Assembly (NCBI GenBank): GCA_004555955.1
Contig: SFJG01000015.1
Span: forward strand, 1 to 33,013
Origin: Bacteroidales bacterium
GTDB taxonomy: Bacteria > Bacteroidota > Bacteroidia > Bacteroidales > Muribaculaceae
Length of the DNA: 33,013 bases
Direction of reading: 5' to 3'
This document shows positions 1 to 8,336 of the stretch, piece after piece (the first letter of the stretch is position 1; every line of letters starts with the position of its first letter). The notes beneath the pieces are model-generated. The model had not been told where the DNA came from. It did not search any database and was given only the letters and a program-made list of their open reading frames with translations. Made by a program: the position numbers and the translations under genes.

Positions 1-279
1 GTTCAAATTCCGATTAATGCAGTATATTTTGTTTTGTGTGGACTCTGTACATCTGTTATGTGGGGAGCAATTTTCAACCTTGCAGTAACAGGACTTGGTA
101 AATTTACAGCCGTAGCATCGGGTCTCTATATGGTGATGGTTTGCGGTGGCGGTTTCTTTCCAACAATTCAAGGTGTTATCGCAAACAATTCTATTATAGG
201 TAGTTTTTGGCTTCCTGTCGGTCTTATTGCGTATATATTAATATATGCTATTTATCTTTCAAAACTCAAAAAGAGATAA
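1..279 (+). CDS. MFS sugar permease (FucP-like), C-terminal part
   Basis: This is the 3' end of a gene that begins before the window. Frame 1 is open from base 1 to a TAA at 277-279, giving 92 residues. The protein is very hydrophobic and holds three membrane-spanning stretches: one ending near a GKFTAVASGLYMVMVCGGG loop, one around FFPTIQGVIANN, and a last one (SFWLPVGLIAYILIYAIY) followed by a lysine-rich tail (KLKKR). The glycine-rich FFPTIQG stretch and final helix are typical of the fucose/glucose/galactose permease branch of the major facilitator superfamily, which imports a monosaccharide with protons across the inner membrane. The sugar cannot be told from this fragment. A second, decayed permease tail follows directly in the same frame. 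Confidence 0.75.
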   Translation, partial: VQIPINAVYFVLCGLCTSVMWGAIFNLAVTGLGKFTAVASGLYMVMVCGGGFFPTIQGVIANNSIIGSFWLPVGLIAYILIYAIYLSKLKKR

Positions 280-291
280 GACACAATTTGA

Positions 292-408
292 TGGTTTGTC
301 GACGTCACCGGAAGTTATCTCCAAAGCTATTGGATTCCGGTAGCATGTGCAGGCTACATCCTATTCTATGCGCTTATTGGTAGCCGCGTGAAACACCCTG
401 AAAAATAG
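292..408 (+). pseudogene. Decayed tail of a second MFS sugar permease
   Basis: After the stop of the upstream permease and a further TGA at 289-291, frame 1 reopens and encodes 38 residues ending in TAG at 406-408. The stretch QSYWIPVACAGYILFYALIG followed by SRVKHPEK looks like the last helix and tail of a FucP-type permease. It aligns with the upstream end (SFWLPVGLIAYILIYAIY). There is no start codon and no room for the rest of a transporter, so I read it as the remnant of a tandem paralogue, or as the original 3' end displaced when the upstream 3' end was exchanged. Confidence 0.6.
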
Positions 409-437
409 TTGACGCTTCGCCCGTTGAGGCAAATAAT

Positions 438-477
438 AACGACGAGGGTTGCACCGTAGTGCCGCCCTCGTCGTTTT
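438..477 (+). terminator. Intrinsic terminator after the permease
   Basis: A perfect 11-bp stem pairs AACGACGAGGG (438-448) with CCCTCGTCGTT (465-475) around a 16-base loop and is followed by TT. It lies 30 bases after the permease remnant and suits the plus strand; the U-tract is short. Confidence 0.65.
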
Positions 478-556
478 CGTCATCCACCCATCCACTCTAC
501 ACCTCGTCCCCCGTCCTACTCATTCACTCGACGATAACCTGCTTTACATCCACACG

Positions 557-671
557 CCTACCCGGTCGCACCGAGGCGCGACCCTACGACCGAATGGTGT
601 TTTCTGCGATGTATTATGTTGAAAATAAGCAGAGTAGGGTCGCGGCTTGCTGCGACCTACCGGGCGGTAGT
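557..671. repeat. REP-like imperfect inverted repeat
   Basis: Two arms, 557-587 and 635-671, are imperfect reverse complements sharing GTAGGGTCGC and CGGTCGC/GCGACC-type blocks. Each arm is itself a small hairpin (GGTCGC pairing with GCGACC). The 47-base centre is AT-richer. This two-hairpin layout is that of a bacterial interspersed palindromic (REP/BIME or MITE-like) element. No transposase is encoded here. Confidence 0.5.
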
Positions 672-755
672 TTTTCGTTGGTATAGCAAAGTCTCCGACT
701 GTGCTCACCTCTTACCTCTTACCACGCCGTAGTCGTTATCTCTCCACTATTACAC

Positions 756-790
756 AAAAAACGGAGGGCGCTGATGCACCCTCCGTTTTT
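756..790 (-). terminator. Terminator of the GH97 gene (bidirectional form)
   Basis: The stem AAAAAACGGAGGG (756-768) pairs with CCCTCCGTTTTT (779-790) around a 10-base loop. Read on the minus strand it lies about 50 bases after the GH97 stop codon and ends in a run of T. The A-run/T-run symmetry lets it work both ways. Confidence 0.75.
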
Positions 791-838
791 GCTGACTTTC
801 GGTGGGGAAAGTCTTCCAGTGTTGCGCTTTTCGGCGCT

Positions 839-3800
839 CTATCTGACAATCACTTTTTCAATCTTGTTGCCGGCTTTGACGATGTAGAATCCGGGTGTAA
901 CTCTCGTCACGGCATCCTTTGATGTGAAAGTTGTGCCACTCATCGACGTGATGGTGTAGGTGTCGACGCCCGTTACTTTGATGTAACCTGCGCCGCTGCG
1001 GATGTCGATGTCGTTGTGCGACTCGATTTTGTCGACTGCGGTTGCACTTTTCATCATAATCATTCGCATTGCGCCGTTTTCGACTTCGACTACCATACTA
1101 TAGAACGGACCTAATTGCGGGTTAAGGTAAGTTCTGCCGGTAAACGACTTGTCGGTGCTGATTGCGCAGTAGTCGTCACCGCTGATACAGTCTTCGTCTT
1201 GCTTGCCGTGCATAAGCATAACGCCGTCTTTTTCGACGAGCACTTGCGGCCATTCGCCCACGGTACCGATATTCCACGCGGGAACGAAGTTGGCAACGTG
1301 ATATTCGGTAGTTCCGCAGTAGCCGAGGTCGAGTTTCATACCGTTGTAGGTTGTGTCGGCGGCGCGGCCGTTGATGAGTCGGATTTTGAAGCCTTCATAG
1401 TCTTCGGTTGCGGCATCGTAGAGCAAAACGGTGTTGATGCCCAAGTCGACGATGATGTTGTATGTGCCGGAGGCGACGTTGTAGTACACTTCTCTATCGT
1501 TGATTAACGACTCGGTGGGGAATTCGGCAACGACTCCTTCGTTAGCGCCCCAACGGTCTAATTTGACGGTATTCCATGCGTATGCCTGTACGTCGCGACG
1601 AGGAAGTACGGAAGTGAAGCAGAAGTAGCACTTGTTTGAGAATTTTTCCTCGGGCAATACGATGTTCTTGCCGAAATACTGATTCGGAGCGGTTTTGACG
1701 AGCACGTTGCTATCGTCGAAGAGGTTCCAGTTGCTGTCGTAGATTTCGCCGAGACCCTTATTGCGAACAAGGTAGAGTATGTTCGGCTCGTCGCCGAGTG
1801 TCACTGTGCCGTTGTTGAAGTTGATGGTGGCATAATACTTGCCGGTTGCACTCAATTTGTAGCAAGCCGACGTGTTGAGTAGTGCAGCGCCGCACGTCTT
1901 GGTTTCGCCCATAGCGATTGTCTCCGACGCCACGTTGCCGCAATACTTGTAGTTGGGATTTGTGGGGTCTTCGCTGTTCGACGTGAAGTAGAACGTTCCG
2001 TCGTCAGTGGCTCCGGCAGCGTAACTGATGGTGACGTAGTAGATGCCGTTGCCTGCGTTGTGACATTTGATGAGTTCATCGTTTGCCGAAGAGTATGTAC
2101 GTTCGTTGACGTTACCTACAAGATACAACTCGTCGGGAATGGGCTTTGTGCCGGAAATGTAAATGCGATTGTCGGCAGTCGAGACGACGATGTCGTAGAC
2201 TCCGTAGGGTGTAAACGACGACTTCTCGTTGACGCCGCGGTTTAGCTTGATGTCTTCGCCGGCGGTGATATGCGAATCGCTTTCGTTCGCCAGTTTCGTG
2301 CCGTAGAAGTTGTCAATCTTACAGCCTGCCGCGCCGGTCGGTGATGCCACAAAACGATACCAACCGCTCTGGTAGTCGGCTTCTTTGACAATGTGTATGC
2401 CTTTGAATACATATTGTCCGGCGCTGTTTCTTACGGCAGGTTGCGAAGCATCGTTGAGGTCCCACGTTGCCTGTACGTTTGTCGAGTGAACGAAATAGAT
2501 AACGTCGGGCAGTTCGGTTGAGCTTGCTTCTCTGACGCTTATTGTGCCTTTTCGTGTGTCGATAGTTGCGTAATACATCGTGTTAGCCTTAGGCAATGAG
2601 AAGTTGAACGAGCCTGAAGCCGGGATTGAAACGAATTGGCTCGATGTGCCCGGTTGGAGTGTTGTCGAGGCGTTGCTTGCGCCATAGCGATTTGCCATCA
2701 CTGTGGCATTGTCGCCAAGAGCCGACGAGAAAGTGAACGAATTGCGGTTTATGGCATCGCTTGTCCAGAGGTTTACGTAGAAGATTCCGTTGCCTGCGTT
2801 GTGGCATTTAAACACGTCCGACGCTGTGTAAGAGTCTTTCCACGATTGCGAGCCGAATACGGAGCCAACAACGTAAAGGTTGTCGGGAATGTCGGTATTC
2901 TTGTTGGAGGATTGTTGAGCGCATACTGTTATGCGGTCGATGTCGGGCGACCAACCACCGGATGGCGAGACGAGGGCAAATGTGTTGTTCGAGCCTGCCT
3001 TAAACGGCACTTCAACGTGAATCCATGAGCAATTGGTGGTCAAGTAGTCGACGCCGTTGCCGGTGAATGTTATGTTGCCGATGCTTGTGCCGTTGACCAA
3101 ACATTCTGCCGAGCGGTCGTCTTTAGTGGTGTAGTAGATGGTGACGGTATAGAAGTCGTCTTTGGGCACGCTTATGCCTTTGAAGGTAAGTTTCCGACCT
3201 TTGCCGAATTGTCCTACGATTTTGTTGCCGGAAGTGAACGGCAGTTCGGCGTCGGTAACTGTTTCGACGGTCAGACCTTCGCTGAGTTCGTTAGCCGACG
3301 ATTCAGCCTCGTAGGTGGTTTCAGCATTCGGCATTTCGAGGTTGGCATTCTCGGAAATCTGAACGAGGAATCCGCCTTCGTCAATTTCGGCAATCGACAG
3401 GGTAGTAGCCGATGTCACGCTCTTCTTTTCGACAACCACTTTGTTTCGTTTGTCGCCGTCGCGATAGATGTAGGCTGTATATGTCTTACCTGCGGGCAAA
3501 AGTTGCGACAGGTTGATGTTTGCCGTGCGAGCCGACACAGTCAGTCCGGCGAGCCACCAGTCGTTGCCTTTGCGGCGTGCTATGGTTAGATATTTTGAGA
3601 GAGCGCTTTCAAGCAAGCGGCTTTCGTCCCACGTTGCCGGAATGCGTTTGGTGATTACGGCAGGCCCGTATGGCAACAGGTGTTGATACGATTCGGTTAT
3701 GTGGAGTAGACCGTTTTCGTAAGCAACGCTCAGACCAAGGTTTTGTGCAAACGAGAAGTTTTGGTCGAGTCGACCCGACACCATAGCGAAGTCGATAGGC

Positions 3801-6412
3801 GTATAGTCAGCCGGACCTACCACGTTGCGTGTCAGAATGTTGCAGATGTGGTGTTTTGTTGTCATAAAACCGCGGTTTTTCTCCGACAAGAAAATGTTTT
3901 CGCCGCCCAAAATACCTTCGTAAGAAAGAACGTGCGGGTAGGTTCGACGCAGTCCGGAAGGACGAGTACAGCCGTGGAAGTTGACATTCATCTTATATTT
4001 TGCGGTTAGCTTAAGCAGCAATTCCATACGTTCTGCAGTTTCGCGCGAGTCGTCTTCCCAGAAGTCGATTTTAATGCCGCTAACGCCCCATTCTTTCCAT
4101 TTTCTGAGCGTTCCATCCATATTTTCGTTGGAGAAAGCCGTAGTGTTTTTGAGTCTTGAATCGCCCCAAAGAAGGACTTTCACACCTTTCGAAACGGCAT
4201 ACTTCACGGTGTTGCGAATTGCGGTTTCGTTCCAGCCGCCGTCGACGAGCACGTATTTCCAGCCCATTCGAGCAGCCATGTCGATGTATTTCTTATCGGC
4301 ATCAAATCGCGAAAGGCTGCCGTAGCCTTTGTTCTCGGAGCCGCCCCAGTCCCACGACGAAGTGCCCGGCTCAATCCACGACATATCGGAAACAACGGAA
4401 GGCTTACAAAGATTTTCTTGCATCGTAGAGGCAAAAATCGAGGGCAAATCGCCTATTTGTAGAGTTCGCCACGGTGTTTCCAACGGCAGTTTGACGGTGA
4501 GATTGTTCTTGACATCGTCTTTATAAGCTTGATAGCTGTCGCCGGCATGTTGCCACATCAAGCATCCCGTAGGCGACGTATATGCTTTGAGCAGAGAGAT
4601 AGAGTAGGTGCCCACGTTTTCAGCTTCACTGATAAGTATGTTCTGGTTTCCGGAGCCAATCAATACGGGCTCGTTGAAGCGCGGGTCGGAGGCGTCGGTC
4701 ACTGCTGTATTCCAGTCGGTATATTCTCCATATGAGCCGTATTGTCCGTAGTACGACTCGTACGGGAAGTTCTTCGGCCAACTTTTTTGGCTCGCGAATT
4801 TACAGCCGAGGATGTATTTGAAACTCGTTGGATTGACAGCAGAAGCTTCGTCTTTGATAATGATGCTCGACTTGCCGTTTTGGCTCGGGATGACATAGCG
4901 GAACGCCACGCCGTCGTTCGATGCGCGGAACACGATGTCGAAAGGTTGTCCGGCTGCTGTTTGCAAGTGAATTGTCAGTTCGCGACAATTATTCACATAT
5001 GTGCTTGTCTTGCCTGACGGTAAGTAGTAGCTTTCGTTGATTTGGCGCGATTCCGCACTGATTATTTTCAGGTTTTGGGTGTAGTCGACAGCGTCGGAGA
5101 CGAGACCGAGCGGCGACTTGTTGACCACCCATTCGTTGTTGCTGATTACCTTATAATAAGGCTTGCCGTTTTCGATGGTCGACACCAAGCCGACTTTGCC
5201 GTTCGGCGACCACACTTCGTTGTAGGAATTTGCCTTAGGTGCATCCGAGTTGGCAAATGGCGTGGTTTGCAAGAGCATTGTTTGGTTGTCGAGGCTAATG
5301 CGTGCATAAAGCGTTACGCCGCGATATTCCGCTGGTAGAGCGTAGCTCGACGTGACATTGTAGACGTCGCCGCGACAAAGCACGTTCGAACCGACAGAGA
5401 TAGTCTGGTTGCTTGCCGACCCGGCATAGCGGTGTCGGTCGGAATCGGAGATGTTGCCGTTTGCACGTGAGGTGAAGGCAAAGGCGATTCCCGACAGATT
5501 CGAGACGTTGGGCACGATGGTTGCGTAGTAGCATTTCTCCGACGCCACATACTTGATTTTCTCGCCGTTGCCGCGTTGGTCCCAAGTCATGCCGTTGACA
5601 GTTCCTACGAGGTATAAATTAGGTCGCGACGGATTTATCGACAGTTGCTTGGTTTGGCGGTTGAACGAGACGTCGAATGTTCCTTCTTTTTTTGTGAAGA
5701 GTGCCAATTCAGCACCCGATGCAAGTGTCGCTGTTCCGTCTTCAAGTTGTATTGAACTTGCGAGGCCATAGCGCTCGGCATTGATTACCGTCCATTGGTT
5801 TCCGTTAGCGGCTGAAACGTAGTAGAAGCATTTTTTTGCATCGTCGGCTGCTTGAAATTTCATCGGCAGTTCCGAGCCCGAGTATTGCTGCGAAGTGCCT
5901 ACACGATTTAGTTGCACGGAAATGTCCTGAGGCTTGCCGTCTTTCATATTTCGAAGCAGGTACATCACGTCGGGTGTGTAACTGCTGTTGACCGCAATCG
6001 TACCGGCTGCCAGGTCGATTGAGAGCATATAACTGCCGGCTACGTCGGGCAACGCATAGTCTTTAACCGTGTTGGTTGCTGCTATCAATGTCTTGCTTTG
6101 TCCGTTAGAAAACCGTACAGTCGTCGATTCGGGCGAGCCGTACACTTTGCGGTTGGTCACATTGTCGCCTAATGACTCAGTGAGCCGGAAGTTGCCGTAG
6201 TACTTTCCTGAGTTGTCGCCGTTAGAGTTCATTACTCGGAAAACCAACGCTTGGTACTTGCCGTTTCCGAGGTTAGCACATTTTACGGCATTGTTATAAC
6301 TCCAGGTCATGTCGCTGATGTTTCCTACAACCCACAAGTCGGTGGGGTAGGCTGCTATAAGGGATAGTGACCCCAATAGCAAAGTTACAATAAATGCAAA
6401 TAATCTACACAT
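839..6412 (-). CDS. Giant multimodular GH97 glycosidase, probable T9SS cargo
   Basis: A 1857-residue secreted glycoside hydrolase, far longer than ordinary GH97 enzymes (about 650-750). Residues 1-20 are a signal peptide. Three beta-rich modules with LYLVGTVNGMTW-like starts lie at about 25-140, 148-262 and 265-385. The GH97 part spans about 392-1020: an N-terminal beta-sandwich, then a TIM barrel with YVLVDGGWNE, GIKIDFWEDD (Asp783) and HVLSYEGILGGE (Glu832). NFHG replaces the AHE of inverting SusB-type enzymes, so a retaining, alpha-galactosidase-like activity is likely. A CBM35/CBM6-like domain (YEAE start, DIDRITV end) covers about 1033-1166. Four more SusE/F-like modules occupy about 1177-1665, then an unassigned region. 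The last 65 residues (GFYIVKAGNKIEKVIVR) resemble a type A T9SS sorting tail. Exact substrate is unknown. Confidence 0.85.
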   Translation of the reverse strand: MCRLFAFIVTLLLGSLSLIAAYPTDLWVVGNISDMTWSYNNAVKCANLGNGKYQALVFRVMNSNGDNSGKYYGNFRLTESLGDNVTNRKVYGSPESTTVRFSNGQSKTLIAATNTVKDYALPDVAGSYMLSIDLAAGTIAVNSSYTPDVMYLLRNMKDGKPQDISVQLNRVGTSQQYSGSELPMKFQAADDAKKCFYYVSAANGNQWTVINAERYGLASSIQLEDGTATLASGAELALFTKKEGTFDVSFNRQTKQLSINPSRPNLYLVGTVNGMTWDQRGNGEKIKYVASEKCYYATIVPNVSNLSGIAFAFTSRANGNISDSDRHRYAGSASNQTISVGSNVLCRGDVYNVTSSYALPAEYRGVTLYARISLDNQTMLLQTTPFANSDAPKANSYNEVWSPNGKVGLVSTIENGKPYYKVISNNEWVVNKSPLGLVSDAVDYTQNLKIISAESRQINESYYLPSGKTSTYVNNCRELTIHLQTAAGQPFDIVFRASNDGVAFRYVIPSQNGKSSIIIKDEASAVNPTSFKYILGCKFASQKSWPKNFPYESYYGQYGSYGEYTDWNTAVTDASDPRFNEPVLIGSGNQNILISEAENVGTYSISLLKAYTSPTGCLMWQHAGDSYQAYKDDVKNNLTVKLPLETPWRTLQIGDLPSIFASTMQENLCKPSVVSDMSWIEPGTSSWDWGGSENKGYGSLSRFDADKKYIDMAARMGWKYVLVDGGWNETAIRNTVKYAVSKGVKVLLWGDSRLKNTTAFSNENMDGTLRKWKEWGVSGIKIDFWEDDSRETAERMELLLKLTAKYKMNVNFHGCTRPSGLRRTYPHVLSYEGILGGENIFLSEKNRGFMTTKHHICNILTRNVVGPADYTPIDFAMVSGRLDQNFSFAQNLGLSVAYENGLLHITESYQHLLPYGPAVITKRIPATWDESRLLESALSKYLTIARRKGNDWWLAGLTVSARTANINLSQLLPAGKTYTAYIYRDGDKRNKVVVEKKSVTSATTLSIAEIDEGGFLVQISENANLEMPNAETTYEAESSANELSEGLTVETVTDAELPFTSGNKIVGQFGKGRKLTFKGISVPKDDFYTVTIYYTTKDDRSAECLVNGTSIGNITFTGNGVDYLTTNCSWIHVEVPFKAGSNNTFALVSPSGGWSPDIDRITVCAQQSSNKNTDIPDNLYVVGSVFGSQSWKDSYTASDVFKCHNAGNGIFYVNLWTSDAINRNSFTFSSALGDNATVMANRYGASNASTTLQPGTSSQFVSIPASGSFNFSLPKANTMYYATIDTRKGTISVREASSTELPDVIYFVHSTNVQATWDLNDASQPAVRNSAGQYVFKGIHIVKEADYQSGWYRFVASPTGAAGCKIDNFYGTKLANESDSHITAGEDIKLNRGVNEKSSFTPYGVYDIVVSTADNRIYISGTKPIPDELYLVGNVNERTYSSANDELIKCHNAGNGIYYVTISYAAGATDDGTFYFTSNSEDPTNPNYKYCGNVASETIAMGETKTCGAALLNTSACYKLSATGKYYATINFNNGTVTLGDEPNILYLVRNKGLGEIYDSNWNLFDDSNVLVKTAPNQYFGKNIVLPEEKFSNKCYFCFTSVLPRRDVQAYAWNTVKLDRWGANEGVVAEFPTESLINDREVYYNVASGTYNIIVDLGINTVLLYDAATEDYEGFKIRLINGRAADTTYNGMKLDLGYCGTTEYHVANFVPAWNIGTVGEWPQVLVEKDGVMLMHGKQDEDCISGDDYCAISTDKSFTGRTYLNPQLGPFYSMVVEVENGAMRMIMMKSATAVDKIESHNDIDIRSGAGYIKVTGVDTYTITSMSGTTFTSKDAVTRVTPGFYIVKAGNKIEKVIVR

Positions 6413-6502
6413 TTGTGTTCTATGTTAGTGTTTGTAATTAATCTATTTAATAAGGGAAATACTATTTTTCCCGCAAATTTGTATTGAATTTGGTAATTGT
6501 TG

Positions 6503-6510
6503 CAAAATTA
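6503..6510 (-). promoter_or_regulatory. Candidate -7 box for the GH97 gene
   Basis: On the minus strand the bases read TAATTTTG, matching the Bacteroidota TAnnTTTG -7 box, about 90 bases before the GH97 start. I see no good TTG at the expected -33 spacing, so this is only a candidate. Confidence 0.4.
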
Positions 6511-6583
6511 ATGTTTTTTGGGGTTTTGCTATGTTTTTTCAAGATAAATTATAGCAAAAAGAACTATAATTGGTTTAATGTGT

Positions 6584-7654
6584 TTAGAGCACAACCTTTT
6601 TCGAAGAGTTGGCGCTTCGGACGATATAGATTCCCTTTGGCAAACTGGCATTCAGACTACATTCGGTCGTTGTTGCCACTAAAACTCCGGAAATCGAGAA
6701 AACATCGATACCTTCGGCGGTCGACTCAACAAGAAGTGCATCTCCGACGACTTTTGCAGTCAAACCATTGGCGCGTATCGAGTTGACGCCGCTCTTGATG
6801 TCTGCCACGATTGTTGCGTTGTCCATATAGCGCAAGCCATACCATTTTTCGTAGTAGGTGTTATAGGCTCCTTCGGGAACGTGTATAGTGAATTTGACGT
6901 TTGGCGGAAAGGATGCGGCGTCTTCGGTTTCGTTGATTAGAGTAGGGGGAGTTGTTGCGGAAATGAAGACGTCGGTAAGAGATTTGCACGAGTTGAACGA
7001 ATTATTTATCGAGGTGACCGTTTCCGGCAGATAGATGCGTTTAAGGTTGGCACAGCCGGCAAACGACAATACTCCGTATGTCGTAAGGCTGTTGGGAAAA
7101 ACGAATTCTTCAATGCTGTTGCATTTGTAGAACGCATTGTCGCCGACGCTTTCCAAACCCTCGGGAAATACAACAGAGGTTAGCGATGTGCAAAATTCGA
7201 AAGCCGAATTGCCGATACGTTTCAAGTTCGGTGGCAAAACGATGTTTTTAAGATTCTTGAATTGGTAAAAACAGTAGTCGCCGATTTCTTCAATAGAATT
7301 GCCTAAATCCGCCTCGATAACATAACTCGCACCTTGTTGGTATTTTTGCTCGAGAGTGTTCGTAGCGGTGCGGAAAAACAAATCGCTAATCTTTTTGGGC
7401 GTAATCGTCACCTGCCCGTTGATCGACATACTTATTTGTTCCGGCACAACTAACTTGAACGGATTCGCATCGGTGTACATAAGTTTGCTAAGTTCGCCTT
7501 GGTTGGTAGTTTGGTCGATGTTGATTTTCATTAGGGCACAGTTCTCGTATTCGGCATACCCGTTGAACACGGTGATTTCAAATTCATCTGCCGCACTCGT
7601 CAACGAGGCTGCGCACACCAACGCACTTGTCAATAGCGTCTTGGCTTTTCCCAT
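6584..7654 (-). CDS. BspA-like leucine-rich-repeat secreted protein
   Basis: A 356-residue secreted protein of the BspA type (LRR_5 repeats). Residues 1-21 form a signal peptide ending in TSA. An N-terminal beta-rich region runs to about 112. Residues 115-240 hold about five LRR_5 units with the pattern IGDYCFYQFKNLKNIVLP, IGNSAFEFCTSLTSVVFP and VGDNAFYKCNSIEEFVFP. A linker follows. The last 58 residues (VFSISGVLVATTT, then LPKGIYIVRSANSSKKVVL) look like a T9SS sorting tail. Family members are surface or secreted proteins used in binding host or other bacterial molecules; the ligand cannot be read here. It has its own promoter and lies about 170 bases upstream of the GH97 gene on the same strand. 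Confidence 0.8.
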   Translation of the reverse strand: MGKAKTLLTSALVCAASLTSAADEFEITVFNGYAEYENCALMKINIDQTTNQGELSKLMYTDANPFKLVVPEQISMSINGQVTITPKKISDLFFRTATNTLEQKYQQGASYVIEADLGNSIEEIGDYCFYQFKNLKNIVLPPNLKRIGNSAFEFCTSLTSVVFPEGLESVGDNAFYKCNSIEEFVFPNSLTTYGVLSFAGCANLKRIYLPETVTSINNSFNSCKSLTDVFISATTPPTLINETEDAASFPPNVKFTIHVPEGAYNTYYEKWYGLRYMDNATIVADIKSGVNSIRANGLTAKVVGDALLVESTAEGIDVFSISGVLVATTTECSLNASLPKGIYIVRSANSSKKVVL

Positions 7655-7702
7655 TTTTATAGCAATTTAGATTATGATAAATTTATTTTTACTTATACTT
7701 TA

Positions 7703-7734
7703 CAAAAGTACAACTTTGTCGTCGTAGTAGCAAT
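7703..7734 (-). promoter_or_regulatory. Promoter of the LRR protein gene
   Basis: On the minus strand, TTG (7731-7733) is followed by a 20-base spacer and TACTTTTG (7703-7710), a match to the Bacteroidota -33/-7 promoter. It lies about 50 bases before the start codon. Confidence 0.65.
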
Positions 7735-7769
7735 CCTCATCCGGAGAAAATAAGAAAACATATAAAAAA

Positions 7770-7800
7770 TTGCTTGTTTACTAAATTGTTGATATTTTTG
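7770..7800 (+). promoter_or_regulatory. Promoter of the thioredoxin-like lipoprotein gene
   Basis: TTG (7770-7772), a 20-base spacer, then TATTTTTG (7793-7800) match the Bacteroidota -33/-7 promoter. The start codon at 7818 lies about 10 bases after the predicted transcription start, so the leader is very short. Confidence 0.65.
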
Positions 7801-7817
7801 CAATAAAATGTTAGATT

Positions 7818-8336
7818 ATGAAATTTTTTAATCGTATATTGTTAGTTTTTGCGTCGGTTCTTGCGCTGACGGGATGTGTAAACGATAAAGATAACCCGAG
7901 TGGTGAAATCGACCTTGGTCCCGGCGACAAACTGCCGAAATTCAGCGTGCTGATGAACGATGGCTCGACCATCGATAGGGCTCAGCTCGTCGGCACGCCG
8001 AGCCTGATTGTGTTTTTTCACACCGAGTGCCGCGATTGTCAAAAAGAATTACCGGTGCTCCAAGATGTGTTTGAGAGTTATGGTGACAAGATAAAGTTTG
8101 TCGGAATAGGTACCGGCGACACGTCGGAAACTTTGGAAAAATATTGGGCGGAGAACGGACTGACGTTCCCATATTCGCAGCAAGACAACCGCGACGTGTT
8201 GCATCTGTTTGCTCCAGGTACGGTCCCTCACATTTTTATTTCCGACCGCAGCGGAACAATTCGATATGTGCATATCGACTATCCGTTGGCTACCTACGAC
8301 GATATGGCTAAGGAATTGAACGAGTTGTTGAAATGA
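7818..8336 (+). CDS. TlpA/AhpC-TSA family thioredoxin-like lipoprotein
   Basis: A 172-residue lipoprotein with a thioredoxin fold. Residues 1-19 are a signal peptide ending in the lipobox LTGC (Cys20). The mature part carries the redox motif CRDC (Cys71 and Cys74) inside PSLIVFFHTECRDC, and the cis-proline region TVPHIF (Pro137). Members of the TlpA/ResA-like group act outside the cytoplasmic membrane as thiol-disulfide reductases, for example in cytochrome c maturation or disulfide repair; the partner is unknown here. The stop overlaps the start of the esterase gene in ATGA, so the two are translationally coupled. It has its own close promoter. Confidence 0.8.
   Translation: MKFFNRILLVFASVLALTGCVNDKDNPSGEIDLGPGDKLPKFSVLMNDGSTIDRAQLVGTPSLIVFFHTECRDCQKELPVLQDVFESYGDKIKFVGIGTGDTSETLEKYWAENGLTFPYSQQDNRDVLHLFAPGTVPHIFISDRSGTIRYVHIDYPLATYDDMAKELNELLK

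Larger units (their letters stand above)
409..838. other. Gene-free stretch with terminators and a REP-like repeat
   Basis: About 430 bases without a convincing gene. It holds two intrinsic terminators (438-477 and 756-790) and an imperfect inverted repeat (557-587 with 635-671). Short open frames here have no recognisable product and run through these hairpins. Confidence 0.6.

Noticed and set aside
459..922. Short plus-strand open frames after the permease
   Set aside because: They run through two terminator hairpins, a REP-like repeat and the end of the GH97 gene, and show no recognisable protein features.
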